Shown one piece after another: positions 23,910 through 35,100 of a stretch of DNA of 64,000 nt; position 1 is the first letter of the stretch, and each line of letters opens with the position of its first letter. Source of the DNA: Cynocephalus volans (Eukaryota > Chordata > Mammalia > Dermoptera > Cynocephalidae); the NCBI RefSeq assembly GCF_027409185.1, contig NC_084463.1:111090133-111154132 (forward strand). The letters are read 5' to 3'. The notes beneath the pieces are model-generated. The model was not told the origin of the DNA and did no database searches. It saw only the letters and a program-made list of their open reading frames with translations. Made by a program: the position numbers and the translations under genes.

Positions 23910-26900
23910 CGTTTATTGCAGGATTTAGTGCTTATTGCCTAAATACTCTAATGTTTTCTTACCTGGCTTTTCATAAACTTGCCTCCCATCTCTCCAAATT
24001 GGGATTGTGTGGGAGGCATGATGTGTCCCCCATGGCCATTGAACAGTTGATTTGAACGATGACGTCCCATGGTGGGTGAAAACCTATCCTGGATAACTCC
24101 TGGACCAGTACCAATTCCGCTACCTTAAAATACATACATGAACAACTCTTAAAACTCTACAATTAAAAAGTTAAGCTGAATTTTTTGTTTAACCAAACCA
24201 ACTGTTTCATTCAAAATTACCTGGCATTTGTCCAAACATATCAGCAAGTCCTCCAAGTGGGTCCCTATCCATTTTCATCCTGGGAGGCATGAACGGTCCC
24301 TCCAGGAAGAAGTCACTTCTCATCCCTTGAGCCATAGGAGCAGGAATAAAGACTCCTAGATCCTTTAGAAATAAAGCAAATAAGCACTTTTGTCTCAACA
24401 CTATCTTACTTAAAATTTGTATACTGCGAAAAAAACAGAAAACTTCAAGAATATTAGATTATTTATATCATTTCCGTAAATAACTTCTTCCAAAAATGGC
24501 ATACGAGACACTAAAAAACATTAAAATCCAACACTAGGATGTGACAGTCTGAAGTAAGTGATAAGGGGGTCCCTGTGTTACTATAAAAAGTCTACTTGAT
24601 CAAAAAACAAAACTATCTTACTTTTACCGCATCTTGACGGATTTGATTGATCGTCTTTGGTCCATTGTCAAGAAAGGCCTTGCGAGGAACCCAGTGGTGT
24701 TCTCGCAACTCTACGGTATCCTTTAATTTAAAAAGTGTAAATTTAATATTTTTTAACCAAAAACCCTCAGCTCATCAACATTAAAAAAACCAAAAACAAA
24801 ACACTTTTACCTGCAGCAGGAAACGAATCCTTGCTGGCAATTCCTTACTTAACATCAAGGAACACATTCGGGCAAAGTACTGATCCATTAAGGACTGACA
24901 AAAAAGAAAAACACACAGTAGGAAAAATTAAAGCAAATGTGTACTAATTAAGGCATTTAAGACTTCTAGATTACAACACCAATATTAGTGACTAAATATG
25001 GCAATCCCCTGGTATCACAAAAATAAGTTGTTTTATTTGAATACAATTAAGACAAACTCCTTATATTGCTTCCATCAGCAACATACACACCTTGGCTCGT
25101 TCATGGTCTAATCTAGGTCCCACTGTCCTCATTATCTGACAGAGGCACTCCAAATCCTCTCCCATATCTTTGAGTTGGACTCTCTTCTTCTTTTCCAAAA
25201 GCTACCAAAAGAATGAAATGCCACAAGCTGACAAAATTTGACTCATTCTGGTTTAGATGTAGTATGTCTGCATTGACTAATTCATCGTTCCTACAGCATT
25301 TAGATAGTGCTTTCTATTGGTTTGTGTTGAAGAAAACCCTCCAAATTAAGCAATGTTAAGACAGACAGGTAATCAGTTCTACTACTACTTTGTAAAACAC
25401 ATCAAACACTTCCTTATTAGATACTTTCTACAATATTTAAATAAGTTTTGCTGGCTGTCAAAATATTTAACTAGCCCACCACCCTCTCAGATGAGACAAA
25501 ACAAAAATAACTGACTCATTTGCCCCAAATAACGATGCACCCATGACTATATTAATCTAAGCCTACATTCCCAACTCATACTTACTGTTTTGATGCACTT
25601 ATGAAGGATAGATTCATGAATAAGATCAAGCTTGCCGAGTTCTCCAATGAATTTGATGTTCCCCAACATCTTGATCTTAGCAATAGCTCTCTGTTCCTCC
25701 TCCTCAGGGAGGAGGGGATTTTCACGCTTATCATAGACTGAAAAAACCAAAAACCAAAGGATAAAGTCATCATTCAGAATTAAGTTAAAAATACACAGTA
25801 CTACTTAATATCATATAAATTCTTACCATCAACATTTCTGGTTCGGTTTTCAAATTCATCTTGTAATTTGGAAATTAGGAGGCGTCTGAATGTCTGTTTG
25901 AAAACAAAAGACATTTGTTAGGCTTTGTTAATGAGATGTTTCAAAACAATTTTAAAATAAGCAAACAAGATCTCTCACTCACTGTGCTTTGCTTCTGTCC
26001 TGGTTGACCCTCTGCTGCTGGGCCATCAAAGTTTGGTGCATCTTCTGCCAATCGCAGACATAGCTGAGCATACAGTGAGCTATACTTTGGCTCTTCTAGG
26101 GCTTTGTCCACAATCTACAGGAAATGCCATTTTTTAAACTAAATATGAGAACGTTTTCAAGAACCCTTCCTTTACAACTTAATACTTTCTTGTGGTCTTA
26201 AGGATGTTAAATTTTATGAGAAATTTCTCACTAACTCTGACAAATTACTTACTATGTCTCATCTGTAATTTGGGAATAAGGACACCTCTCTTCTAAAGTT
26301 TATTATGTGAAATGAATTGGATAATGCATGTTAAGTGCTCAGTGCACAGCCTGGAAAACTACAACCACTTATTGTTAGCTATTACAGTATACCAATAATG
26401 TCTGATTACAGATTTCATCTAGTTATAACCCCCGCACTCTTCCTGGAGTTAGAAAATATCTCAGTTACCAAAACTATAGACACATTGGAATCTTTTAATC
26501 CACTACCATACGTTTTCAAGACTATATATGGTGTTTTCCACAAAAAGAAAACAAATAAATAGCTTGCTGACAGCCCTTGCTTAATTCTTCAAGCACAGTA
26601 TGAATAATTTAAAATTCACCTCCAGTCTCATTATTCTATTAAAATTAGCGATTCTGTTTTTATCATTATCAGTATTCAAAAATACATATATATCTAGCTC
26701 ACACCTCAGGGCTTTAAGCAATAAACCAAGTGTTTAAAAAAAACAAAAACAACTTGGGTTTGTCAAATAATTTCCTCTCCCTTGAGTTAAGTCAACATTT
26801 AACTTACCAGCAGTATGACCCCTTTGAGGATGAGTTTAGACTCTACACCCACATTGAGGAGCTCAAGGCATAGCTTGTCAAACTTTTCAGGAGTAAGCTT

Positions 26901-28790
26901 ATTTAGTATGCTGGGGGGGAAAATCACATTTTAAGTGTCAGCCAACACAGAATTCTTTTGAGTTGAAAACAGCCTTTAAATTGATTTTTCCTCTACTTAC
27001 TCCCTTTAATAGCAAGACATTTCTTTTATTCCTTTGAACAAAGAAAAGTTGGAATAAACCAACTCTCACTGTTATTTAGATTATAACATCTGTACTGGAT
27101 TGGGGTTCCCAGCTGTTTGACAAGAAACTTTCTTACTGTCTCAAGGTCCACAGTGCAAGGACCTCCTTATTAATAAGGCTAGACCATAAGCTAAGACCAT
27201 TATACAAAAGTTCTTCAGAAGTTCATGGAAAGATTTGTATTATCTTTAATTCAATTTTTCCACAAACTTTTTGAAATACCCTCATATTCCCCTACTTCAT
27301 TGGGTTACACACCAGGCCAAGGGAAATGCCAGCACAACAGGCTTGTGGATTGTAATCCAACAGCTGTAAGCAACTGTAAGAACATCTAAGATATTCATGT
27401 GCTGCTCTTTAGTTTAAGATAATTCTTTAAAAAGAGACCAAAGTTCGCATTCATTAAAATATGTACTCTGGGCATGAACCTTGCCTTCTGACTAGAAAAG
27501 CAAACACCAGAGAAATACAGCTAATCTATACCTTTTCCCTCTTCTTAAAACACACCTTGGAACTTACCCTCTTACTTTCCTGAAGATTGCATCATGTCGT
27601 TCTTTTTCATTTGCGGAGTTGTTTGCTGCGGAGTTGTCATCTCGTCTAGTGCTTCGTGCAGGAATCCATTTCTGAGCGTTTTGCCCTGGGGTTTTCCCCA
27701 GGAACTCGCTGATTAATAAAAAAATTAAGACTTACAATTAAGAAAATTCAAAAATAGCATTCAGTCACATACCAAACGTCATACTCATCAGAAATTCTTC
27801 TAATAGAAATAACAATTTAGGTTTTCTCAATTTCCCTCCCAAAGAAACCCTGGAGATCAGTGGTCCTCCAACAGAAGCACGAGTGCGTCAGAATCACCTG
27901 AAAGCTTGTTAAAACACTGCTGGGTCTACTCCCAGTTTCAGCTTTAGTAGGTTTGGGGTAGGGCCTGAGAATCTGCATTTCTAGTAAATAGTCCCCAGTG
28001 ATGCCAATGCTGCTGGTCTAGAGCCACACCTTAAGAATCAACACTTTCTAATGTCTTATGACCACACTGCCCCATGCATACCACCACTGATACCAACTAG
28101 TAGGGATAACTACTAGTTACAACTAGGGACAACTGGATTTCAGAAATACCATCAGTAAACATAACCTTTAGGGAAAAATAGTCTGAGAGCCTCATCTCAC
28201 ATTAGATGACTTGGCTGAGGGATAATCAAGAGTTGATTTTCTATATTTAGGGTATCTACAAGAAACCATGCCCATAGATTAGGGCATTCCTAATGTCTAC
28301 TGCCATAACTACAGTTATGCGTGGGAAAAACTTTCAATCTACTATTAATAAAACTCACTGTTATCACATTTATCATACCTGTTGCCAGCAGTCTTGGGAT
28401 AGTGCTGAGGTGCACCCCTACTTCCTCCTCCGCCCGAAGAAGCACTATTTAAAACAACAAAAAAACACTTTTTTTTTTTACTATACTCCAATTATGTCTC
28501 ACTCAAAAGGGATAAAGTCTATTTTTTATTTTAGAAATTACACCACAGATGAAGACTGAATTTGAGACTAAAGGAAAGCCAAATATTTGGTTACATATAT
28601 TCTTTAGATGGCAATTATTAGAAGACAGGGAAAATTCAAGGACTTTTAAAGATAAAATAGCAGCACATTAAGTCAGAATTTTTGCTGTGGTGGCTTTTGG
28701 TTGTGACTGGCCTTTTCAAAAGGAGTCCTCAAAATAAATCTGCACATACCTGAAACGAGAAGCACCCCCTTCTGCAATCGCACTCTCCAC
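19816..28790 (-). CDS. EIF4G2: EIF4G2 (DAP5/p97/NAT1), translation initiation factor, GUG start
   Basis: EIF4G2 is an eIF4G homologue lacking the eIF4E-binding part. It binds eIF4A and eIF3 and drives cap-independent and reinitiation-type translation. Coding exons, 5' to 3' on the minus strand: 28790-28750, 28444-28379, 27708-27568, 26910-26808, 26114-25983, 25893-25827, 25737-25586, 25201-25091, 24894-24811, 24720-24622, 24362-24221, 24123-23963, 23618-23505, 22889-22764, 22633-22529, 22433-22218, 22133-21875, 21549-21345, 21245-21034, 20946-20825, 19881-19816. All boundaries are GT-AG and phases join exactly to 2,724 nt, 907 codons plus TAA, the usual mammalian length. Known domains: MIF4G about residues 78-308, MA3 543-666, W2 720-904; the C-terminus is acidic (EEEESEEEAD). 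The exon at 23505-23618 encodes the 38 residues GLSQ...ADE that are alternatively spliced in other mammals. No lesion is seen; the gene looks fully functional. Confidence 0.97.
20375..20545 (+). mobile_element. MER5-like hAT fragment in the last EIF4G2 intron
   Basis: It runs from CAGTGTTTCTCAAAGCCTGG through GGGAATCATCTGAACTG and AAATCAGAATCTTTGGG to GATTTTAGAATCCCCTGA, the order of a MER5A-type element. Confidence 0.75.
23305..23445 (-). ncRNA. SNORD97: SNORD97, box C/D small nucleolar RNA
   Basis: A 141-nt RNA inside the EIF4G2 intron 22890-23504, on the host strand. A terminal stem pairs TTGCCC (5', 23445-23440) with GGGCAA (3', 23310-23305). Beside it are a variant C box ATGATTA and a variant D box ATGA (23314-23311). 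One base upstream of the D box lies AGATTATGAGA (23326-23316), perfectly complementary to TCTCATAATCT of the elongator tRNA-Met anticodon arm. The fifth base upstream of the D box pairs with wobble C34. This fits the known role of SNORD97, which with SCARNA97 guides 2'-O-methylation of C34 of tRNA-Met(e). Its 5' end lies 59 nt from the donor and its 3' end about 415 nt from the acceptor, further than the usual spacing of intronic C/D RNAs. Confidence 0.95.
23877..23906 (+). repeat. Bare poly(A) tract of 30
   Basis: Thirty uninterrupted A residues lie in an EIF4G2 intron, giving a U30 tract in the pre-mRNA 56 nt after the donor of the exon at 23963-24123. No SINE body or target duplication adjoins, so it is a microsatellite or the last trace of a retroposed tail. 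Confidence 0.9.
27205..27284 (-). mobile_element. Mariner-like palindromic MITE, copy 2 (EIF4G2 intron)
   Basis: An 80-bp palindrome flanked by TA on both sides (27203-27204, 27285-27286). Ends are CAAAAGTTCTTCAGAAGTTC and CTTTTTGAAATACCCTCA; the inner text GGAAAGATTTGTATTATCTT is the reverse complement of copy 1's centre. It lies in the intron 26911-27567. Confidence 0.8.
27860..28030 (+). mobile_element. MER5A-like hAT element (EIF4G2 intron)
   Basis: It reads CAGTGGTCCTCCAAC, AGAATCACCTGAAAGCTTGT, GGCCTGAGAATCTGCATTTC and GATGCCAATGCTGCTGGTC, the canonical MER5A order. Confidence 0.85.
28788..28790 (-). promoter_or_regulatory. EIF4G2: GUG initiation codon of EIF4G2
   Basis: The coding exon reads GCCGCCAAA then GTG then GAG (plus-strand CAC at 28788-28790), giving (M)ESAIAEGGASRF. 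There is A at -3 and G at +4, and no ATG in the coding frame between the upstream in-frame TGA (30277-30279) and this point. EIF4G2 is a textbook case of a cellular mRNA that starts only at GUG, and this copy keeps that. Confidence 0.93.
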
Positions 28791-30024
28791 TTTGGCGGCT
28801 TGACAACGAAGAATCTTCAAAAGAATAATATTAATGGATGGGGTGGGAAGGGGAGGGGATGGGAGAAATGAAAAACCTGAAATGAAAAAGCACCAAAATT
28901 AGATACTGCTAACATACAATCTATAAACCATCATTCAATTACAACTTCAGGTCCTAATACTGTAGTCGATCGAACTTTCACTGCATTGCAGTTTTTATTT
29001 TGTTTACCCTCCTGAAAATTCCGGGTGTTCAGGTTTGCAAAGAACAGCCTTCTCAGAGATACAAGAACATCTCAAACTGCTAAGAACGAATCTTTTGAAA
29101 AAGCCACATTCTACCGCCTTTAAAACTGAACATTATAGAGAATCCTACTCTATCAACACGGGCAACATTACGTGGAAAATGTCTGCCGCAGAAATTTTAA
29201 CCGCCTCAGTGATGAGCCTAACAGACTGGATAAAGTATCCGTAGAGACTGCTCAGCAGTTTTCTCCACTGTCCACCCTTTTAACCCCTTCCCCGCAGAGG
29301 GCATGTGGGCAGGAGCGCGCGCGAGGACGGCGGGTGTACGGCGGCTGGCAGCAGGCCGGGAAGGCCAGGCCCCGCTTTACCCTTCCTGGGAACAAAAGGG
29401 CAGCCGATTCCTCCCAGCCAGGCTCGAGTTGGGACAGTGCTTCCGACGCTTCCCCGAGGCCGTGGGTCCCGGGGCGGGCAGGAGCGGCGGAGGCGTCCCC
29501 CACCGGCCCAGCGCCCGGCTCTTTGTTCTCCAGGCAGGAAGACGGCCTCCTGCCCACCCACCGCCTCCAAGCGGGCCCCCTCCCACCCCATAAATCCCCC
29601 GGGACTGACAGCCGCCTCGCCGCTGCCTCCTCGGCTGACAAAAGAGACAGAAATCCGCTCTCTTCCCTTTGCCCACAAGAAGCAGCCGCGCCGACACTGG
29701 GCCCCACATACTTTCTCCCCGCCGGGCTCCGGGACTCCTGCGCCTCGCTGGTCCCGCGCCAACGGCCAGGCCCTCCCCGCCGGCCCGCCCGCCGCGGCGT
29801 GCGCGGTCCCCACCACGCTCCCTCACCGCCCGAGCACACCCGCGCCTCCACCCGCTCCGGCCCCGCACGGCCCCTAGCCTCGGCAGACGGCGGCCGGGCC
29901 AAGGCTGCCGTTTTCCTTCTACTCCGTCAGCAAAAAGAAGAGCAAACAAAGGCCAAGACTTCCCAAGTGTCCGAAGTGCAGAGGAAACGCTGAAGAAGGG
30001 TCGCCCCGCCCGGCTCCGCCTGCG

Positions 30025-30077
30025 GCCGCCATTTTGTACCGCTCGAGAAGAAGCGGCCAGGGACGGCGGCCATTTTA
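30025..30077 (-). promoter_or_regulatory. EIF4G2: Pair of YY1-type motifs at the start of EIF4G2 intron 1
   Basis: GCCGCCATTTT at 30025-30035 and GGCGGCCATTTTA at 30065-30077 both fit the YY1 core (minus strand AAAATGGC). They lie about 55-110 nt downstream of the exon 1 donor, a usual place for YY1 sites in housekeeping genes. Confidence 0.6.
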
Positions 30078-30132
30078 GGGCGCACCAGTCGGCGGCAGCG
30101 GCGGCGGTGACGGCGGCGGCGTCTCCACTCAC

Positions 30133-30350
30133 CTTCACCGAGAACTCAGCAGCTGCCACCGCAGCTGCCTCCTCAGGATCCGGTCGTCGGGAACAGGGAA
30201 GGGTGGGGGAAGGGGAACGGAAAACAAAAAAAGGGGAGGGAAGGGGGAGGAAGGAGTCGGGGACGGCTCGAAACTCTCAGCTCAGAGGAGTCGCTGCTGC
30301 AGCCACCACCCAGTACACGCTGCTACCCCCATAGAGCTCCGACTCGCTGC
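30133..30350 (-). other. EIF4G2: EIF4G2 exon 1 (5' UTR)
   Basis: The donor AAG|GTGAGT gives the exon 3' end at 30133. It splices to the acceptor TTGAAG at 28815, so 24 nt of 5' UTR precede the GUG in exon 2. The upstream limit is inferred from position within the CpG island. The exon has a long pyrimidine-rich tract on the coding strand (about 30258-30192). EIF4G2 5' UTRs have been reported to carry an internal ribosome entry activity. A 16-codon upstream ORF (ATG at 30332-30330, TGA at 30284-30282) is present if transcription starts above 30332. Confidence 0.75.
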
Positions 30351-30640
30351 TGGCACTAAGGCGTGTCTGATGCCGAACTTATCACTCTGGGGCCGTCGAA
30401 CCCACCAAGGCCGCCCCGAATGGCTCCAGCGTTACCCAATCAGCAGTCTGGCTGCCGTCCGCCACCAATCCGCGCCCGGCGGCGGGGAGGAGCCACCGGG
30501 CCAAGCTCGGTTGCGGCGCAGCCACGCCGCAGTGCGCAAAGCCATATTCGCGAAGGCTCTGGGCCCAGCCGGTGGCGTAAGGGCAACTGAGCTCTGTGGG
30601 TATGCGGGCCGCTTGCGTAAAGTCGGAGAGTCCTTTTGAG

Positions 30641-32113
30641 GCTGCGTTGGTGTGGCTGCCTCATCTTCCTGCACAGTCTCTTTGTTCCCTGGGTCCGCAG
30701 CCCGTGCTCGAGGTGTACAAGCCTCTCTTCCTCTACCTCGTTTACTTACCGGGAATATGGGAAGGAAACTCGCCCTTCTCCGGCCTTACCCGACTCCTGC
30801 CGGTGGCGTGTCAGAGCACTGATATTTTCCTGGCGGCCCCCGAGGAGGTGTGATTGTCCCTGGCGGGTCCGGCCTCTCTGGGACGGGCTGCAGGGTTGAG
30901 GCCGGGCGCCCCCAGGCGCAGCGCCGGGAATCACTACCTGTCCGGCTTCCGCAGGCTTAGCGGGAGGGAACCCGGAGAGTGGGGTTGAGGAGACAAGACG
31001 TGCACCCCTGTGCGAATAGAAAGCTTCATCCAGCTCCTTATTGCACCCCCTGCAGAGTGAATTTGAAAAGGATAACAGGAAGGGGTTTATTGTCTTTCTT
31101 TGTATCTCGCGCAAGAAGCAGCTTTCCCAAAAGGAATGTCCGGTCAGCGGTCACCAAGGAATACCCAGAATATGCCAGACTTCTTTGGAAGAAGTGTTTG
31201 CAGAGCGTGCGCGTTTGGAGGACATTAAAGTGCTAGCTCCTGTTTTATTTTTTGTTTCTATTTGAAAGCACGTTAAAGATTGTCAGCTGTGTATTTTCAT
31301 TTTTTTGTAAGGTCCACCATAAGAAATAGGATTAGGCTTTTCAAAGTCAGCAGGTTGAACTATTTATACTTCCCAGGTAATATTTTAAAGGATGGGTACC
31401 GTGTTCCATGGTTTGCGACATTTTAGCTGTACAAAAATGGAGTCATGTTTCCATATGCTTAAATAAACAACACAAATGTCCCTATCTCCATTTTGAAAAT
31501 ACACTTTTGATAGTATATAATAAAAAGCTAGCGCGCGCGCGCGTGTGTTTGTTAACATGTGCGACTTTTAAAGAAAGTGTCAAAGGCCAGAATTTTCAAA
31601 GACCCCAATTTACGTTTGACTTGTCAAAACAGCTCTTGATGTTGAAAGCACCTAGTCAACGCAATTTCCAGGAAAGTTACACAGTTTTTCCCAGGACATT
31701 TAAATCTGATAATAGAAGGGTGTGCTGTGGTTCTGAAGGTTTCTAACACAATTTCAGCATCTTTACATCTTTGCCATAGGATAGGTTGATGATTCCCCCA
31801 CCTTATTATATTACTACAATTATTGCTATTAAATCAATTTCAGTTGAAGTTTACGAACTACTAAAGATATCTTCACTCTTAGAGTTAGTTGCATGTCTTA
31901 AAAACAGAAGAGGACACTATTTTGGGGAAAGGTGCAAATTTTGTTTCAAATACAGGAGGTTTCACACTGTAATTTCAGGACCCTTCTAGCTTCAAGGTAA
32001 CAGCAGAATAATATTTCTTTATAATTTCTGTAAGACTTAGCAGTTTGCAAAAATGTAGTCATGTGTGTGATATTTTTACATAACTGGTTTATATTTTTTT
32101 CTTATTTACTTAC
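30641..32113. other. Intergenic upstream of EIF4G2
   Basis: The shoulder of the CpG island runs to about 30960, then AT-rich sequence. No gene was recognised; frames at 30979-31265 and 31408-31746 have no domain. Confidence 0.5.
31531..31548. repeat. Alternating GC/GT tract, Z-DNA-prone
   Basis: GCGCGCGCGCGCGTGTGT is 18 bp of strict purine-pyrimidine alternation, about 1.2 kb upstream of EIF4G2 exon 1. Confidence 0.9.
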
Positions 32114-32206
32114 TTTTTTTTTGTGGCTGGCCGGTGTGGGGATCTGAATCCTTAGACCTTGGTGTTATAACACCTCTCTAATGAACTGAGATGACCCGCT
32201 AGCCCT
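32114..32206 (-). mobile_element. Monomeric tRNA-Ile-derived SINE
   Basis: The minus strand reads AGGGCTAGCGGGTCATCTCA, then the anticodon arm TGTTATAACACCAAGG, the B box and CCGGCCAGCCAC, ending in an A-run (T at 32114-32122). It is more diverged than most copies in the window. Confidence 0.85.
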
Positions 32207-32581
32207 GATAATGAACACATTAGTCTGATAGGAAGAATAGTGTTCAAAAACACGATTCTAGTCTAGACTTCAAAGAGAACACTCACCTAGCTCTAAAACC
32301 TGGATATTCTTATAATAATTAAAAATAAAAAATAAAAATCTCAATAATTAAAAACAAAACTGAATCTTTTATTTAATTTTTGCTAATTGTGAAACCCTCT
32401 GCTATGAGTTTTTGCAGGTATGAGTGTATGTGAGAAACTGGGCTGGGAAGGATTAACTCAAAGTAGAAAAAGTAAAAATATGAATAAACTTTCTCAATTT
32501 GGAAATGGTTCCGTCACATCATGTATATATGAGAATTCAAGTCATTGTCTGGAATTTAACTTTTAGTTTATAGAAAGTTGA

Positions 32582-32664
32582 TTTTTTTTTTTTTTTTTTT
32601 TTTTGTGGCTGGGGATCCAAACCCTTGACCTTGGTGTTATCAGCACCATGCTCTAACCAACTGT
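32582..32664 (-). mobile_element. Truncated tRNA-Ile-derived SINE
   Basis: T23 (32582-32604) is followed by GTGGCTGGGGATCCAAACCC, CTTGACCTTGGTGTTATCAG and CACCATGCTCTAACCAACTG. The tRNA 5' end and about 9 bp near the 3' end are missing. Confidence 0.85.
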
Positions 32665-33214
32665 CAGGCCCCGAAGTTTAAATATACCCACTTCGACCTG
32701 GTAGTTTTACACTTCTATTTTGTCAGTTTTCTCTGAGGCTGAAAAACAGAGTTTTGTTCACTCATTTATTTTTTCAATATTTTAACTAGGTATGTCAAAT
32801 GCTGGTTATTATTCGAGCACATAATACTCCTGGAGTATCTGCTATCCTCTGTGCTTAAAGATTCCCTAATCATACATCTCTAGCCCAGATCTTTCACTTA
32901 AAATCCAATTCTGAATTTCCAACAGCCTATTGATCAGGGATGCAAACTTGGATCCATATGTAGTTTGGGCCACACAGTAGTTTTAAACATTTAAATTAGC
33001 TGACTTTAAAGTATTTGGAGATTATACATACAAATCCAGGTTTCCATCTTTTCATGAAGTCTTGAAATATGGCAATACTAGACATGAAATTCCCACAGGG
33101 CAACATTCAAGTGTAGCCGAGTAGCAATTACTTCCTGTAGATGTTTTCTCTTCATTTCTCCACAGTTAAATCTGACTCAATTCACTCATTTAGGTTCCTG
33201 TCTGGCCTCTATAG
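32665..33214. other. Intergenic, nothing recognised
   Basis: AT-rich sequence without a visible gene, RNA or confident repeat. Confidence 0.5.
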
Positions 33215-33420
33215 CCATTTTGCTTTTTTGAGTTGTTTGTTCAAATTTGGCAAATTCAGTATGTAATTTTGGGCAAGTTATTTAATTGCTCTTTTCTTCA
33301 GTTTCTGAATCTGTAAAATTGGAATGAAAATATATTTATAGAGTTGTTGTAAAGATTAAATGAGATAATGTATATAAAGGACATAGCATAGACCCTGACA
33401 TAGTACTTCATGTTAGTTAT
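33215..33420 (+). mobile_element. MIR SINE
   Basis: Text such as TTTTGGGCAAGTTATTTAAT, CTTCAGTTTCTGAATCTG, TAAAATTGGAATGA and GTTGTAAAGATTAAATGAGA is the central and 3' MIR order. Confidence 0.8.
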
Positions 33421-33804
33421 ATTATCAATAATATTGATTAACCAGCTGTTTGACAACCACTTTAGTTTTGATAAGTATCCCACTATTCTATGCTAGAAGC
33501 TTGACTACATTTTCTCTTTCCTTTTGATCGGGTTTAATATTCAATCAGTTTCTGAGTTCTGGTGTTACTACTCTCTAAATGTTCTTTGCATTCATCTTCT
33601 TCCCTACAACATCATTGCATGCATGCTAATCCAATAAATTAAATCTTAGTAAATTATTTTCCTGAATTATTGAAAAATTCTAGTTGGTCTTCTACAGTAC
33701 TTTCCCTCTAGTCTGTATACTTTAGTCTTCCTTTAAATGTTTTTCCCCCCAACAATTTATCATTACCATGTTTAAGAATCTTAGCACTTTGCTATTTTCA
33801 TCAG

Positions 33805-33985
33805 TTCATCTCAATCTTGGTTGCACATTAGAATCACCTGGAGACCTTTTAAATATCTCAGTGTCCAGATTGCATCCAAGACCAGATAAATCTGAATCTC
33901 TGGGAGTTGGATCCAGCCATCAATAGCTTTTAAAGCTCTCCAGATGATTCCAATGTGCAGTCAAGGTTTGAGAACTACTGTAGCA
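33805..33985 (+). mobile_element. MER5-like hAT element
   Basis: It contains CTTGGTTGCACATTAGAATC, ACCTGGAGACCTTTTAAA, ATCTGAATCTCTGGG and GGTTTGAGAACTACTG, the MER5A/B order with both ends present. Confidence 0.85.
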
Positions 33986-34110
33986 AGTCAGACCATTATA
34001 GAAAATTACATTTACAGCTGCAGAAAACCACAAGAAAAGGAAACTGGGTTCTAGAAAAGATGAGACTTTCTCCAGGTAGGAAAACAGGCATTAGAACCTA
34101 GGAATCCCAA

Positions 34111-34500
34111 TTTTTTTTTTTTTTTTTTTTTTTGCCTGGCTTTCAAGCCCTTCATGATCTGGCCCTACCCTACCTCTTCCATTGGCCTTATTTTTCACCA
34201 CTCCCAGACACCCAATCTTCTCTCATGGAGCCAGTTAGTCTGGTATTGCTGCCCCTAACAATTCACTCATACTAATGCTCAATTGCTTGCAATTTTGAGG
34301 CCACCCTCATTTATCTCCTCTACCAATTCATTCCTGAAGCACAGACATGAGTATACAAGTGCCCTACTGAAAAACCTCAGTAGCTCTCCCCTAACAGAAT
34401 AACATCCAAACTATTTAGTTTGGCATAAAAAGCCCTTTGCAATCTGGCTTCAGATGACTTACTATTCCTAGGTACATCTCTCCTTCATTCCTACAGTTAT
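34111..34500 (+). mobile_element. L2 fragment preceded by a T23 tract
   Basis: T23 at 34111-34133 is followed by L2 text: TTTCAAGCCCTTCATGATCT, GGCCCTACCCTACCTC, and later CACTCATACTAATG. The T-tract may be an insertion or slippage. Confidence 0.6.
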
Positions 34501-35035
34501 CACTAACAGAGTTCTATAGTACTCAAATTTTGTTCCATTACAACACCAGTGTTTTATATCATATGACTAAAATTTGGTGATCTTTGTCCACATGGCAGAA
34601 AAAAATAAAACTAGTGAATTAATATATTAATGGCTAGGCAAAGGGCTTGGGTGTAATCTCTGTTTTCAAGGAGCTCACAATTTAGACAAAAGATAAATAC
34701 ACCAATTACATTAAAGGGCAGGTAAGGGTAGAATCAATTCTAAACTGAACAAACAAACAAAAATGCTGTAAGGTTTCATAAAGGGAATAATAGGAGATGA
34801 GACTGTGGCCATCCTTTCTTGAGTGCCAGAATGATGATTTGGTCCTTGAATATAAAGGCAAAGAAAGTTCTTCAACTGATCACAATTCTGATCAGTTTTA
34901 GTTTAAAGCTGATCAGTTTTAATGGATCAGAGTGCTGTTTTAGGGAAATTAATCTTGTAGCTTGTGTAGAATGGTTTGAAAGGCAAACCTGGAGGTAGTG
35001 AGATCACTAATTACACTGCATTATTATTATTTATT
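34501..35035. other. Intergenic, nothing recognised
   Basis: No gene was recognised. The word GATCAGTTTTAG/AATGG repeats locally at about 34890-34925, without clear meaning. Confidence 0.4.
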
Positions 35036-35100
35036 TTTAATTTTTTGGCTGGTATGGGGATCAGAACCCTTGACCTTGGTGTAATCAACACTGCACTCTG
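35036..35100 (-). mobile_element. 5'-truncated tRNA-Ile-derived SINE
   Basis: TTTTTTGGCTGGTATGGGGA, TCAGAACCCTTGACCTTGG and TGTAATCAACACTGCA are the 3' half of the SINE in reverse. The tRNA 5' half is missing. Confidence 0.8.

Larger units (their letters stand above)
29270..30640. promoter_or_regulatory. EIF4G2: CpG-island promoter of EIF4G2
   Basis: GC- and CpG-dense sequence covers intron 1, exon 1 and the upstream region. Upstream of exon 1 are two CCAAT boxes on the plus strand (30436-30440 in CCCAATCAG, and 30465-30469), a GC box GGCGGGGAGG near 30481 and TGCGCA at 30534-30539 (NRF1-like half site). No TATA box is seen. Long frames on both strands here (for example 29172-29993, 29252-29902) are artefacts of GC-rich DNA. 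Confidence 0.85.

Noticed and set aside
29172-30334. Long frames (up to 273 codons) in the EIF4G2 CpG island
   Set aside because: All six frames are open here because of composition; the region is promoter, exon 1 and intron 1 of EIF4G2.
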